This document shows positions 7,868-14,486 of a DNA stretch of 14,486 nt, one piece after another. Under the pieces are notes generated by a model. That model worked only from the letters and a program-made list of their open reading frames with translations, was not told the origin of the DNA and did not search any database. Every line of letters begins with the position of its first letter. Within the stretch, counting starts at the first letter, position 1. Position numbers and translations under genes: made by a program. Source of the DNA: CAZUHK01 sp964620345 (GTDB lineage: Bacteria; Planctomycetota; Phycisphaerae; Phycisphaerales; Zrk34); contig CAZUHK010000067.1 of NCBI GenBank assembly GCA_964620345.1, positions 1-14,486 on the forward strand, in the 5' to 3' direction.

Positions 7868-10246
7868 TTACGCCTGCCCCTCGATGATCTGCACGCTCGG
7901 CGGACCCTGCATGTTGAATCGCCCGTCTTCCCATCGAACCCGGATTTCACCACGGGGCGTGGGCAGCGTGACGTTGTAATTGAACGGCGCCTCGTGCGGC
8001 GTCAGGCGGACCGCCGCGCAGCCGGGCTCGATCACCTCGAAGCCGCTCAGGTGATGGATGAGAAACTCGGCCGGGCAGCCCGACCAGGCGTGGCTGAGCG
8101 AACGGAAGATGCCGAAGTACCGGTTGCCCGCGCCGCGCAGCGACCCGCTGGCGTTCCACTCCTCGGTGACCGAGGTGTGGCCCTTGTCGAGCATTCGCCG
8201 GCCCCAGCGCTCGCGGATCAGCCGCAGCGCCAGGTCGAAGCGCCCGGCGTTGCGCAACCCGCGCAACACCACGTGGCAGAAGAACGGCTCGGCCTCGACA
8301 AACGCCACGTCCGCCGAGTCGTAAAGATGGTCCAGCACCGATGCCGTCTGCGATGCGTCGGCGAGCCCGAACGCGAGCGGCGCCAGGTTGCTGTGCTCGG
8401 TCAGCCCAACGCCCGGCGGCGGGCCGGCGTCCTTGTCCCAGTCGCGGAACAGCCCGGCCTCGGCGTCGAAGAACACCTCGGCGAAGTTCGCAGCCAATAC
8501 TTCCCGGCATTGCTGGCACTTCGTGGCGGTCTGCTCATCCCCGTTGAACCGCGCCATCGCGATCACATCGCCCAGCACGCCGTACCACAGCGCGTTGTAC
8601 GGCGTCAGGGGCGGGCCGTCCGGCTGAAACACGTGGTCGATGAAGGTCCAGGTCGGGAAATGGCCGACCAGCCCGCGCTCGTCCATGTGACGCCAGTGGT
8701 AACGTACAATGCCCAGCACGTGGCGGTAAACGGCGCGCACCATCGCCGCATCCCCCGCGAATCGGTAATGCCGCCAGACCGCCTGAATCCAGTAAAGCGA
8801 GTAATCGACGATCTCGTTGCTCATGTGGCTGCGCGCGGTGGCGCTGAACACGTCGGCGCCCTGCGAGTTGTTGACCAGCAGCCCGTCGGGGCACGGCGTA
8901 GCGGTCGCCTGATGCAGGAACTGCTCGGGCATCGCCGTGTCGCCGAAGCAGGCATAGATGCCCGGCAGCGTCACCGCCGAATTGTCCCCCAGCCACTGGT
9001 TCCGCTCCCGCCACGGCGTGTCCATCAGAAAATCGCGGCTGCACAGACGGATCGTGTAGCGGCAGATGTCGAACACATCGTTGAGCGTCCGGTCGTCCGA
9101 TTCAAACGCCCCCCGCTCTTCGTAGTCGTACGTGCAGATGCGCGCCTTCACCCGGTCGATCGCGATCGGCTTCTGCGTATCGGCCAGGCGGAGCTTGACG
9201 TAGCGGAAGCCCTTCCAGATCGTCGAGGTAAGCGTCTGCTTGCCAGGGGCCATCATGTAACAGTCGGCATAGGGCACCTCGATGGCGTTGTTGAAGGTGC
9301 CGTTGACCAGGCGCTCGACGTACCCGACGTCGAGCCGCCCTCCGTCTTCGGTCTCGACTTCGAGGTTGAGATAGCCGGTGATGACCCGGCCGAAGTCCAG
9401 GACGACCGCCGGCGAATAGATGCCGTCGAAAGCGCGGTCTCGCAGGTGTTCCGTGCTGCATTGCAGGACGGTTCGGCCGTCCTCGCCGCACATCGCCTCG
9501 GCGTTCTCGACGCGGCTGTATTGCACACCCTGGCCCGCCGCCGACAGATGCACGCTCAGCGACTCGGCCCGCTTGCGGGATAAGATTTGAAGCCCTTCCT
9601 CGGTCGCCTCGATCCGCGCCGGCCGCACGTCCCACTCGGCCAGCATCGGAATCTTCCGCGGCACCATCCGCTTCCACGGGCAGTGCCGGTCGCCCAGCGG
9701 CGGGTATCGATGCGGGGCGGCCCACGATGAATCGTCGAAGCCCGGCTGCGCCCAGCCGTGCGGGTGGCGCTCGACGTCGAAGTATTCCTGAAAGGCCGTG
9801 TTGCGGATGCCTTCCCGGTTTTCCGCGATCGACCAGCCGGTCTGCGAGCACACCCGCCACGTTTCATCCGTGCTCACGACGGTCCGCCCCGCGCCGTCCA
9901 CGAGTTCGGCGAGCAGCCCGATCTGCGGCGCGCCGATCTGCGAAACCAGCACCGCGATGCAATTCTCGCCCCCCGCCAGGTGCGCCCAAAGGTCCACCTC
10001 GTCGTAGTACTTGTAGTAGTACGGGGAGGGCGGCACGCCGCGACAGACGAATCGGCCGTTCACGTAAAGCTGATAGTCGCGCTCGGCGCTGATCAACAGC
10101 CGCGCCCCGGTGGACTCATCGAGATCGAACGTGCGGCGGAATAGCGCACGGCTGCCCCGCGCGCCGGTCGCCTCAGGGCCGATCCACCGGCCGTGCCAGC
10201 GGCGGGAGACCGGCTCGTCGTGGAAATGCGTGTCGATCGTTTGCAT
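7868..10246 (-). CDS. GH78 alpha-L-rhamnosidase-like enzyme
   Basis: A 792-residue enzyme that should release alpha-linked L-rhamnose from oligosaccharides. Domains in order: an N-terminal beta-sandwich (~15-120, with YQLYVNGRFVCRG), a second beta-sandwich (~230-345, with VVLDFGRVITGYLNLEVE), an (alpha/alpha)6 barrel (~370-705), and a C-terminal beta domain (~715-792). The barrel carries D-T-P-W-R-E-R-x-x-W-L-G-D with Asp409, Glu414 and Asp421, matching the spacing of the GH78 acidic cluster, and SVTEEWN (Glu695/Glu696) where the last acidic residue of the family lies. No signal peptide, so cytoplasmic action is likely. GGAGGG four bases before ATG 10246 is a strong ribosome binding site. It is followed by the GH130-like gene and preceded by an AraC gene. 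Rhamnose specificity is by family; related activities are possible. Confidence 0.88.
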   Translation of the reverse strand: MQTIDTHFHDEPVSRRWHGRWIGPEATGARGSRALFRRTFDLDESTGARLLISAERDYQLYVNGRFVCRGVPPSPYYYKYYDEVDLWAHLAGGENCIAVLVSQIGAPQIGLLAELVDGAGRTVVSTDETWRVCSQTGWSIAENREGIRNTAFQEYFDVERHPHGWAQPGFDDSSWAAPHRYPPLGDRHCPWKRMVPRKIPMLAEWDVRPARIEATEEGLQILSRKRAESLSVHLSAAGQGVQYSRVENAEAMCGEDGRTVLQCSTEHLRDRAFDGIYSPAVVLDFGRVITGYLNLEVETEDGGRLDVGYVERLVNGTFNNAIEVPYADCYMMAPGKQTLTSTIWKGFRYVKLRLADTQKPIAIDRVKARICTYDYEERGAFESDDRTLNDVFDICRYTIRLCSRDFLMDTPWRERNQWLGDNSAVTLPGIYACFGDTAMPEQFLHQATATPCPDGLLVNNSQGADVFSATARSHMSNEIVDYSLYWIQAVWRHYRFAGDAAMVRAVYRHVLGIVRYHWRHMDERGLVGHFPTWTFIDHVFQPDGPPLTPYNALWYGVLGDVIAMARFNGDEQTATKCQQCREVLAANFAEVFFDAEAGLFRDWDKDAGPPPGVGLTEHSNLAPLAFGLADASQTASVLDHLYDSADVAFVEAEPFFCHVVLRGLRNAGRFDLALRLIRERWGRRMLDKGHTSVTEEWNASGSLRGAGNRYFGIFRSLSHAWSGCPAEFLIHHLSGFEVIEPGCAAVRLTPHEAPFNYNVTLPTPRGEIRVRWEDGRFNMQGPPSVQIIEGQA

Positions 10247-10272
10247 GGACCCTCCGATGGTTTTGTGCAGGC

Positions 10273-10316
10273 ATCGCAGCCGATCGCCGCAACGCGGTCA
10301 ACACGATACTTCGTAT
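10273..10316 (-). promoter_or_regulatory. Candidate promoter and operator of the GH78/GH130 genes
   Basis: On the minus strand TTGACC (10301-10296) is a near-consensus -35; TGCGAT (10278-10273), 17 bases on, is a weak -10. Directly upstream is the dyad ATAC-TTC-GTAT (10306-10316), a plausible operator. The adjacent AraC-type gene is the obvious candidate regulator. The arms are only 4 bp and the -10 is poor, so this is tentative. Confidence 0.25.
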
Positions 10317-10329
10317 GGCCCGGTGTCAC

Positions 10330-10364
10330 AAAAGCGCCGGCCGGCGCCACCGCGCCGTCGGCGC
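10330..10364 (-). terminator. Likely terminator of the AraC/cupin regulator gene
   Basis: Two GC-rich palindromes lie just past the regulator stop: GCGCCGTCGGCGC (10352-10364) and GCGCCGGCCGGCGC (10334-10347). The second is followed, reading leftward, by four T's (10333-10330). The stem is short (5 bp with a GGCC loop) but very GC-rich. It suggests the regulator and the GH78 gene are separate transcripts. Confidence 0.5.
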
Positions 10365-10373
10365 TCGAGCCGG

Positions 10374-11270
10374 TCAACCGCCCCGATGCCGCCGCCGGTA
10401 TCGAGCCGGGCTCAGCCGATAATGATCGCGGAAGCGGCGGCTGAAATGCTCGGGCGCGGGGTAGCCCACCAGCGCGCCGACCTCGGCGATCGGCTCGTCG
10501 GTCCGCCGCAGGATCACCGCCGCCCGCTCGGCGCGAATCCGCGCCAGGTACGCCATCGGCGGCATCCCCAGCGCCGCCGTGAACTGCCGCGACAAGTACG
10601 CCATCGAACAATCCACGCGCTCGGCCAGATCGTCCATCTTCCACGCATGCGCCGGCGCCTGCTCCAGCGCCTCGGCCGCCTTGCGCACCGCCCGCGGCAC
10701 CGCCGGCCGCTCGCCCGCGTCCCGCGCCCAGCCCGCCGCCAGCTCACCCAGCAGCGCCGCGGCCCGACCGATGCCCCCCACCCGGTCGTGACGCGGCGGC
10801 TGATTTCGTCCGCTCGTCACCGGCTCCAGCAGCGCCCGCGCCCGCGCCATCGCCGGATCATCCAGCGCCAGCACGATCGGCTCGCCCGCATCAACCCGGT
10901 CCCCGTGGACCCGCAGCAGCGGCCCCACCGCATGCTCCTTGTAAAGCCACGCCAGCTCCCGCTCGAAAACAGATGGCAGGATCGCGCAGTTCAGGATCGC
11001 CAGCGACCGGCATGCGCGCAGCGAGTGGAACAGCCCCGGCCGAACCACAACCGCCTGCCCCGCGCCCAGCGGCGCCGCCCCGCCGTCGGTCTCGTGGACC
11101 GCCTCGCCGGACACCACAAGCGTCAATTCCCAGAAATCGTGGTCGTGGCGCGGGTTCTTGTCGCCCTCGTGGGTAAAACCCGTGATCCGCACCGGCGACG
11201 CCGCCTCAAGCCCAAGCGACTCGAGCGTCCAGTGCCGACGGGGTTGATGTCTGTCCACCATACCAACCAT
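10374..11270 (-). CDS. AraC-family regulator with N-terminal cupin domain
   Basis: A 298-residue sugar-type regulator. Residues ~38-110 are a cupin fold (HEGDKNPRHDHDFWELTLVV, then GAGQAVVVRPGLFHSL), which in the family binds the effector and helps dimerisation. Residues ~195-298 are the DNA-binding half: first helix-turn-helix MDDLAERVDCSMAYLSRQF, second IAEVGALVGYPAPEHFSRRF, then the RLSPARYRRR ending. It points the same way as the GH78 and GH130 genes and is separated from them by 127 bases holding a terminator and a candidate promoter, so it is their probable activator (inference). ATG 11270 has no clear ribosome binding site; ATG 11261, three codons in, is an alternative. The start codon lies only 13 bases from the arm of a repeat element. 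Confidence 0.9.
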   Translation of the reverse strand: MVGMVDRHQPRRHWTLESLGLEAASPVRITGFTHEGDKNPRHDHDFWELTLVVSGEAVHETDGGAAPLGAGQAVVVRPGLFHSLRACRSLAILNCAILPSVFERELAWLYKEHAVGPLLRVHGDRVDAGEPIVLALDDPAMARARALLEPVTSGRNQPPRHDRVGGIGRAAALLGELAAGWARDAGERPAVPRAVRKAAEALEQAPAHAWKMDDLAERVDCSMAYLSRQFTAALGMPPMAYLARIRAERAAVILRRTDEPIAEVGALVGYPAPEHFSRRFRDHYRLSPARYRRRHRGG

Positions 11271-11283
11271 TCTAAGCCAAAAG

Positions 11284-11472
11284 ATACACCACTGAGAACA
11301 CTGAGGACACAGAGAGATCGAAGATTTGTAATGACAGCGACTTACGTCATATTTCGCAGGCCGTTTGACCCATCAAAGAAACACAGCCCGCGAGAAATCA
11401 CACAAGGCAAAGTGTGTTGTAAATCATTTAATCACCTACACTTCTGTGTTCTCTGTGTTCTCTGTGGTGAAT
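11284..11472. repeat. Inverted-repeat element with CACAGAGAA-type arms
   Basis: The left arm 11284-11313 and the right arm 11443-11472 are inverted copies: 26 of 30 positions match when the right arm is reverse-complemented. Each arm is built from short tandem units like ACAGAGAAC. The arms enclose 129 bases of AT-richer DNA with no gene. Similar CCACAGAGAACACAGAG-type repeats are scattered in many bacterial genomes, so this looks like a dispersed, non-autonomous element rather than a gene-specific site. No target-site duplication is evident. A small hairpin (CACAC/GTGTG) lies near 11399-11416. Confidence 0.7.
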
Positions 11473-11542
11473 AATCCGGGCCAACCCCACCCCAGCCGAG
11501 AGCCGGGCCGAAAAAAATAGCAGTATTCGTCAACGAAAAAAC

Positions 11543-11570
11543 TTGACAACCGCCGTGCATGGTGTATGTT
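11543..11570 (+). promoter_or_regulatory. Sigma-70-type promoter of the second PEP-CTERM gene
   Basis: A perfect -35 box TTGACA (11543-11548) and TATGTT (11565-11570) are separated by 16 bases. A-rich DNA lies just upstream (runs of A at 11512-11518 and 11536-11541), as in UP elements. The transcript would have a leader of roughly 60-65 bases before ATG 11642. This is the best promoter seen in the window. Confidence 0.5.
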
Positions 11571-11629
11571 GATAGTGGCTTCGGAACAGTTCCGTTCGCC
11601 AAGTGACGCTCACACCCCGTACCTCTTGT

Positions 11630-11635
11630 AAGGAG
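11630..11635 (+). promoter_or_regulatory. Ribosome binding site fixing the start at 11642
   Basis: AAGGAG sits 6 bases before ATG 11642. The frame is open further upstream (from 11603), but only the start at 11642 has this site and begins directly with a signal peptide. Confidence 0.85.
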
Positions 11636-11641
11636 AATCCG

Positions 11642-12406
11642 ATGAATCGCTTCATGACACTGACCCTCGCCGCCGCCGTCCTCGCCCTCGCCGCATCCGC
11701 CCACGCGGGCGTGATCTTTTCCGCTGCCGGGCCGATTACGGCCACCAGTGAGGCGGTCGACAGCGGCGCGGGCAACGTGAACAACGCCGCGCTCGGTCTT
11801 GATCGCACGTTGATCGTCACCTTTGACGTCGAGATCACCGACAACGACACGCAGAGTAGCAACGACCCCACCGCGGACGCCTGGGCTGCGGTTGGTTTCG
11901 GGTTTGATGATGACTCGGGCAGCAGCAACGGTGGCGACGTGCTCGGTTTCACCTCTGGTAGCCCGGGGGATCAGAACGAGTTCGCGCTGCTCATCCGTTC
12001 GCTTACTGATGCTTCAGACCCCAAAACCCACGTCGCTTGGGAAGACGGGGACAACACGGGGGGCGATTTTGGTTCGGACCTCGGCGGCACGCCGGGCAAC
12101 GCCAACGATGGCATCGACGGCAAGGTGCGCGTCACGGTCAACCTCTCCGCCGCGGGCATCGCCGCCGGCGAAAGCGCCACGGTCAAGTATGAAGTCGACA
12201 ACGACGCCGATGGCACGTTCGACGATACGGTCACCAAGAACGTCGACTGGGAAGACACGAACAACTTCATCTGGCTCGGTTCGCGCACCCAATCGGAGCA
12301 TGAGTTCACGAACCTGGTGATTGAATCGGTCCCCGAGCCGGCAACGCTGGCGCTGCTGGGCCTCGGCGGAGCGGTCATGCTCAGCGGTCGGCGGCGCTGC
12401 GCCTGA
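11642..12406 (+). CDS. PEP-CTERM protein, stand-alone form of a domain repeated in the next gene
   Basis: A 254-residue exported protein. Residues 1-22 are a signal peptide ending ASAHA, so the mature protein should start GVIFSAAGPIT. The body (23-229) is an acidic, beta-rich domain I cannot name. It contains DNDADGTFDD (186-195), a D-x-D-x-D-G pattern like the calcium loops of dockerins and thrombospondin type 3 repeats. Residues 230-254 are an intact PEP-CTERM tail: VPEP, hydrophobic ATLALLGLGGAVML, basic SGRRRCA. The same domain makes up the C-terminal third of the protein at 12558; over residues 156-195 here and 450-489 there, 32 of 40 are identical, so the two arose by duplication. Function is unknown; surface or matrix binding is a guess. 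It has its own promoter and terminator and appears monocistronic. Confidence 0.88.
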   Translation: MNRFMTLTLAAAVLALAASAHAGVIFSAAGPITATSEAVDSGAGNVNNAALGLDRTLIVTFDVEITDNDTQSSNDPTADAWAAVGFGFDDDSGSSNGGDVLGFTSGSPGDQNEFALLIRSLTDASDPKTHVAWEDGDNTGGDFGSDLGGTPGNANDGIDGKVRVTVNLSAAGIAAGESATVKYEVDNDADGTFDDTVTKNVDWEDTNNFIWLGSRTQSEHEFTNLVIESVPEPATLALLGLGGAVMLSGRRRCA

Positions 12407-12463
12407 TGAGGGGCCCGCGACCGACTGCCTCGTCCGGTATGTCGCACGACAGTTGAATACGGG

Positions 12464-12496
12464 AAGAGGGACGGCCGGCGGCCGTCCCTCTTTTTT
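12464..12496 (+). terminator. Intrinsic terminator after the second PEP-CTERM gene
   Basis: AAGAGGGACGGC (12464-12475) pairs perfectly with GCCGTCCCTCTT (12481-12492); 12 bp, loop CGGCG, with a run of six T's at 12491-12496. It is a textbook rho-independent terminator 57 bases after the stop at 12406. Confidence 0.92.
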
Positions 12497-12557
12497 CACC
12501 CCGCAAACGCGCCGTCGCTCGATCGGATCACTGTGCCGGGGGATGGAGTGAAGCATT

Positions 12558-14108
12558 ATGAGGCATCTGTTCACCAAGACCCGCCTGACCCTCGCCCTGG
12601 GGCTGATCGGTGCGGGCATGCTCTTCGCCGGCCCCGTCACGCCGGCCCACGCGACCGCTGACTGGTTCCGCCCCGTCGACCAGCCGGTGTTCACCACCGC
12701 CCCCGCCAAAAACCACGATCCGATCTTCTTCGTTGAGCCGGACAACCCCGATTACAAGTACCACCTGATCATCAGCGAGGATGAAGACAAGGCCTTCTAC
12801 TGGCGGACCAATACCTTCTCGTGGAACAGCGATCAGTGGGAACTGGTCAGTGACAACTACAAGATCGACGCCAACGGGCAATTCGAGTACGACGACGGCG
12901 TCAAGGTCGGCGACACGTACTACATTTACGAAGCCGGCGAGAACGATCCCGACGGCGTCGTCTACACCTACACCGGCGACCTGGCCGACGCCAGTGGCAA
13001 CTGGACCGTCGCCGGCTCGTTCCCCAAGGCCCAAGCCGACGACGTGGGCGTGTGGTACGAGGACGGCGTGTTCCACATGTACGGCGAGAACGGCGACGTG
13101 GATGGGTTGCCGTTCGACGGCGCGACACTGGCCCACCTGACCTCGTCGACGGGGGTCGGCGACTGGACGGTGCAGCGCACCGATGCGGTCGTGCCCGGCG
13201 AGGGTTTCGGCGTCGGCGACGCGACCATCGCCAAGATCGACGGCAAGTACTGGCTCTACTCCGACCGCGAAAGCGAAGACCAGACCTACCGCATCACCGC
13301 CTGGTCGGCCGACAGTCTCGACGACCAGTTCCAGTTCGAGGGCATCGCCATCGCACCGCGCGAGGGCGAAACCGACGACTACGACAACGAACGCATCCAG
13401 GACGGCGACATCGGCTACGTCTCCGAACTGGACCGGTGGGTCATGTTCGCCAACGTCCGCGACCGCGACGGCAACCCCGGCCCCGGGAACACACAGTTTG
13501 TCAGCGCCTTTTACTCCGGCGTGCCCGGACCCGACCCCGAACCCGAGCCGGGCGTGATCTACGAGTTCGACGGGCCGATCACGGTCGGCGCCGGCGACGC
13601 CGAGCCGGTCACGGGACTCGGCAACCTCAACAACGATGACCTCGGTGACAACCGCACCGTGATCGTCGAGTTCGACGTGGAGTTGACCAGCGCCACTTCG
13701 GACGTCACCTGGTTCGCGCTCGGCTTCGGCTTCGACGGCGAGCCGGGTGCCGGAGCCGGCTCATCGGACGTGGTCAACAACAGCGAGTTCGCCCTGCTGG
13801 TCCGCACGCTCACGAACGATGAAGACAAGGGCCACCAGCGGTTCGAAGACGGGGGCGCCGCGAACTTCGGCGACGACCTGGCCGGCACGCCCGGCGATGA
13901 CACCGATGGGATCGACGGTAAGGTTCGCATCACCATCGACCTGTCTGCCGCGGGCATCGCCACCGGCGAAACCGCGATGGTCACCTACGAGGTCGACAAC
14001 GATGCGGACGGCGTGTTCGATGACATCTCGACGGGCAACACGATCGACTGGGAAGATGCGATCAACTTCCTCTGGCTCGGCTCGCGCGGCGAGAGTGACA
14101 CGAGGTGA
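12558..14108 (+). CDS. Five-bladed-propeller glycosidase-like protein fused to a PEP-CTERM-type domain (tail frameshifted)
   Basis: A 516-residue exported protein. A signal peptide (hydrophobic LTLALGLIGAGMLFAG, cut near AHA) leads into a beta-propeller (~36-320) like the GH43/GH32/GH117/GH130 clan: KNHDPIFF with Asp54, VGVWYEDGVFHMYGENGD, and GVGDATIAKIDGKYWLYSD. Catalytic competence is unproven. A Pro/Glu linker (GVPGPDPEPEPG, 321-332) joins it to a copy of the domain of the preceding gene (333-509), including DNDADGVFDD (480-489). The frame then stops at TGA 14106. A one-base shift restores VTNF...VPEP and a full PEP-CTERM tail, so the stop looks like a frameshift, real or from sequencing. 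As read, the protein would lack its sorting tail and be released. GGAG stands 9 bases before ATG 12558. A terminator upstream makes it a separate transcript. Confidence 0.82.
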   Translation: MRHLFTKTRLTLALGLIGAGMLFAGPVTPAHATADWFRPVDQPVFTTAPAKNHDPIFFVEPDNPDYKYHLIISEDEDKAFYWRTNTFSWNSDQWELVSDNYKIDANGQFEYDDGVKVGDTYYIYEAGENDPDGVVYTYTGDLADASGNWTVAGSFPKAQADDVGVWYEDGVFHMYGENGDVDGLPFDGATLAHLTSSTGVGDWTVQRTDAVVPGEGFGVGDATIAKIDGKYWLYSDRESEDQTYRITAWSADSLDDQFQFEGIAIAPREGETDDYDNERIQDGDIGYVSELDRWVMFANVRDRDGNPGPGNTQFVSAFYSGVPGPDPEPEPGVIYEFDGPITVGAGDAEPVTGLGNLNNDDLGDNRTVIVEFDVELTSATSDVTWFALGFGFDGEPGAGAGSSDVVNNSEFALLVRTLTNDEDKGHQRFEDGGAANFGDDLAGTPGDDTDGIDGKVRITIDLSAAGIATGETAMVTYEVDNDADGVFDDISTGNTIDWEDAINFLWLGSRGESDTR

Positions 14109-14215
14109 CCAACTTCACGATCACCGGCGTGCCCGAGCCGGGCACGGTCGCGCTGCTGGGCCTGGGCGGATTGGTGCTGGCCCGACGCCCGCGCCAGCGT
14201 TGCGCACAAGGTTGA
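14102..14215 (+). pseudogene. Detached PEP-CTERM tail of the preceding gene, out of frame
   Basis: Read from 14102, one base back from the frame of the gene at 12558, the DNA encodes EVTNFTITG and then, from 14129, VPEPGTVALLGLGGLVLA, a basic RRPRQR and CAQG, ending at TGA 14213-14215. In the paralogue at 11642, HEFTNLVIE leads directly into VPEP, so this segment is the expected end of the 12558 protein. One missing base between about 14093 and 14102 would account for it. No slippery heptamer is seen at the junction. Confidence 0.85.
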
Positions 14216-14226
14216 TTCCTCCTCCG

Positions 14227-14262
14227 CGGCGGGTCGGCTCCACGGAGCCGGCTCGCCGTTTT
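14227..14262 (+). terminator. Intrinsic terminator after the propeller/PEP-CTERM gene
   Basis: CGGCGGGTCGGCTCC (14227-14241) pairs with GGAGCCGGCTCGCCG (14244-14258), counting two G-U wobbles, followed by four T's (14259-14262). It begins 12 bases after the restored stop at 14215. That fits the longer, PEP-CTERM-containing reading as the ancestral gene end. Confidence 0.8.
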
Positions 14263-14315
14263 GATTGGCCGGTCCGGCGACGAGCGCCGACCACTTCGCT
14301 TTGACAGGACAGCCC

Positions 14316-14486
14316 GTGACCAATTCAAGCCGCGGTTTTACGTTAGTTGAGCTTCTGGTGGTGATCACGGTCCTCTCGGTGCTGCTGGCGATGCTCATGC
14401 CGGCGCTGAGGCGGGTCCGCCACATCGCCCGCACGACGGTGTGCCTTTCCAATCACAAACAGATCGGCCTTGGGCTGTTGCAGTAC
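14316..14486 (+). CDS. Prepilin-type N-terminal cleavage/methylation protein, partial
   Basis: The first 57 codons of a second pseudopilin, cut off by the window edge. It starts at GTG 14316, with AGGA 6 bases upstream. The leader MTNSSRG is short and ends in the canonical Gly. It is followed by FTLVELL (Glu at +5), a hydrophobic helix VVITVLSVLLAMLMPAL, and RHIARTTVCLSNHKQIGLGLLQY, the usual planctomycete pseudopilin continuation. It closely resembles the pseudopilin at 2104 in the same segment (both have LSVLLA-x-L-x-PAL). Prepilin peptidase should process it in the inner membrane. It follows a PEP-CTERM gene and its terminator, as the first one does. What it assembles into cannot be told from the fragment. 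Confidence 0.85.
   Translation, partial: MTNSSRGFTLVELLVVITVLSVLLAMLMPALRRVRHIARTTVCLSNHKQIGLGLLQY

Noticed and set aside
6758..9583. Very long plus-strand open frame (about 940 codons) opposite the GH130 and GH78 genes
   Set aside because: It is antisense to two genes with clear family motifs, is rich in R, P, H and V as expected of a shadow frame in GC-rich DNA, and has no recognisable domain or ribosome binding site.
11284..11472. CRISPR array or insertion sequence at the repeat
   Set aside because: There are only two inverted arms, no regularly spaced direct repeats or spacers, and no transposase frame inside.
10110..11474. Plus-strand open frame of about 450 codons across the AraC/cupin gene and the repeat
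   Set aside because: Composition is R/P/Q-rich without domains, it runs antisense to a clear AraC regulator and ends in the repeat arm, whose translation (CVLCVLCGE) is a familiar spurious peptide.
14091..14108. Programmed -1 ribosomal frameshift at the end of the propeller gene
   Set aside because: A -1 slip at ACG would restore the frame, but there is no slippery heptamer. A missing base is simpler.

Overview
The window is GC-rich, densely coded bacterial DNA that looks like a planctomycete of the Phycisphaerae type. The inference rests on a combination seen here: three proteins built for PEP-CTERM sorting, two prepilin-like (pseudopilin) genes with the FTLVE leader and a planctomycete-style DG-x-V-x-W tail, a Cys-type sulfatase, unusual glycoside hydrolases and AraC regulators. 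No rRNA, tRNA, exosortase or other taxonomic marker is present, so the placement is not proven.

Layout. 1-266: no gene seen. 267-1088 (-): AraC-family regulator, divergent from a PEP-CTERM protein gene (1281-1982, +). A strong terminator-like hairpin (2131-2172) follows and lies inside the 5' end of a pseudopilin gene (about 2104-2925, +). Next come a secreted GH99/WbsX-like protein with a C-terminal LamG domain (2966-5287, +) and a sulfatase (5287-6879, +) joined by a TAATG stop/start overlap. Converging on them from the minus strand are an AraC/cupin regulator (10374-11270), a GH78 alpha-L-rhamnosidase-like enzyme (7868-10246) and a GH130-like enzyme (6890-7825). Region 11271-11641 holds a repeat element with 30-nt inverted arms and a good sigma-70-type promoter. 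Then follow a second PEP-CTERM protein (11642-12406), a terminator, a five-bladed-propeller protein fused to a copy of that same domain (12558-14108, PEP-CTERM tail out of frame up to 14215), another terminator, and the start of a second pseudopilin gene (14316 to the window edge).

How the genes may work together (inference). The middle looks like a small carbohydrate-use locus for a sulfated glycan containing rhamnose and perhaps mannose. A secreted GH99-like/LamG protein would act outside the cytoplasm. The sulfatase, GH78 and GH130 enzymes all lack signal peptides and would finish degradation inside the cell. Each AraC protein is placed to control an adjacent set. The flanks carry surface or envelope proteins: PEP-CTERM proteins anchored by an exosortase encoded elsewhere, and pseudopilins. 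PEP-CTERM gene, terminator, pseudopilin occurs twice in the same order.

Most notable points: a domain fusion whose junction falls at the signal-peptide cleavage point of the stand-alone paralogue; a one-base frameshift that detaches a PEP-CTERM tail; a 17-bp hairpin inside which, or upstream of which, a pseudopilin must start; and the 30-nt inverted-repeat element next to a regulator start.
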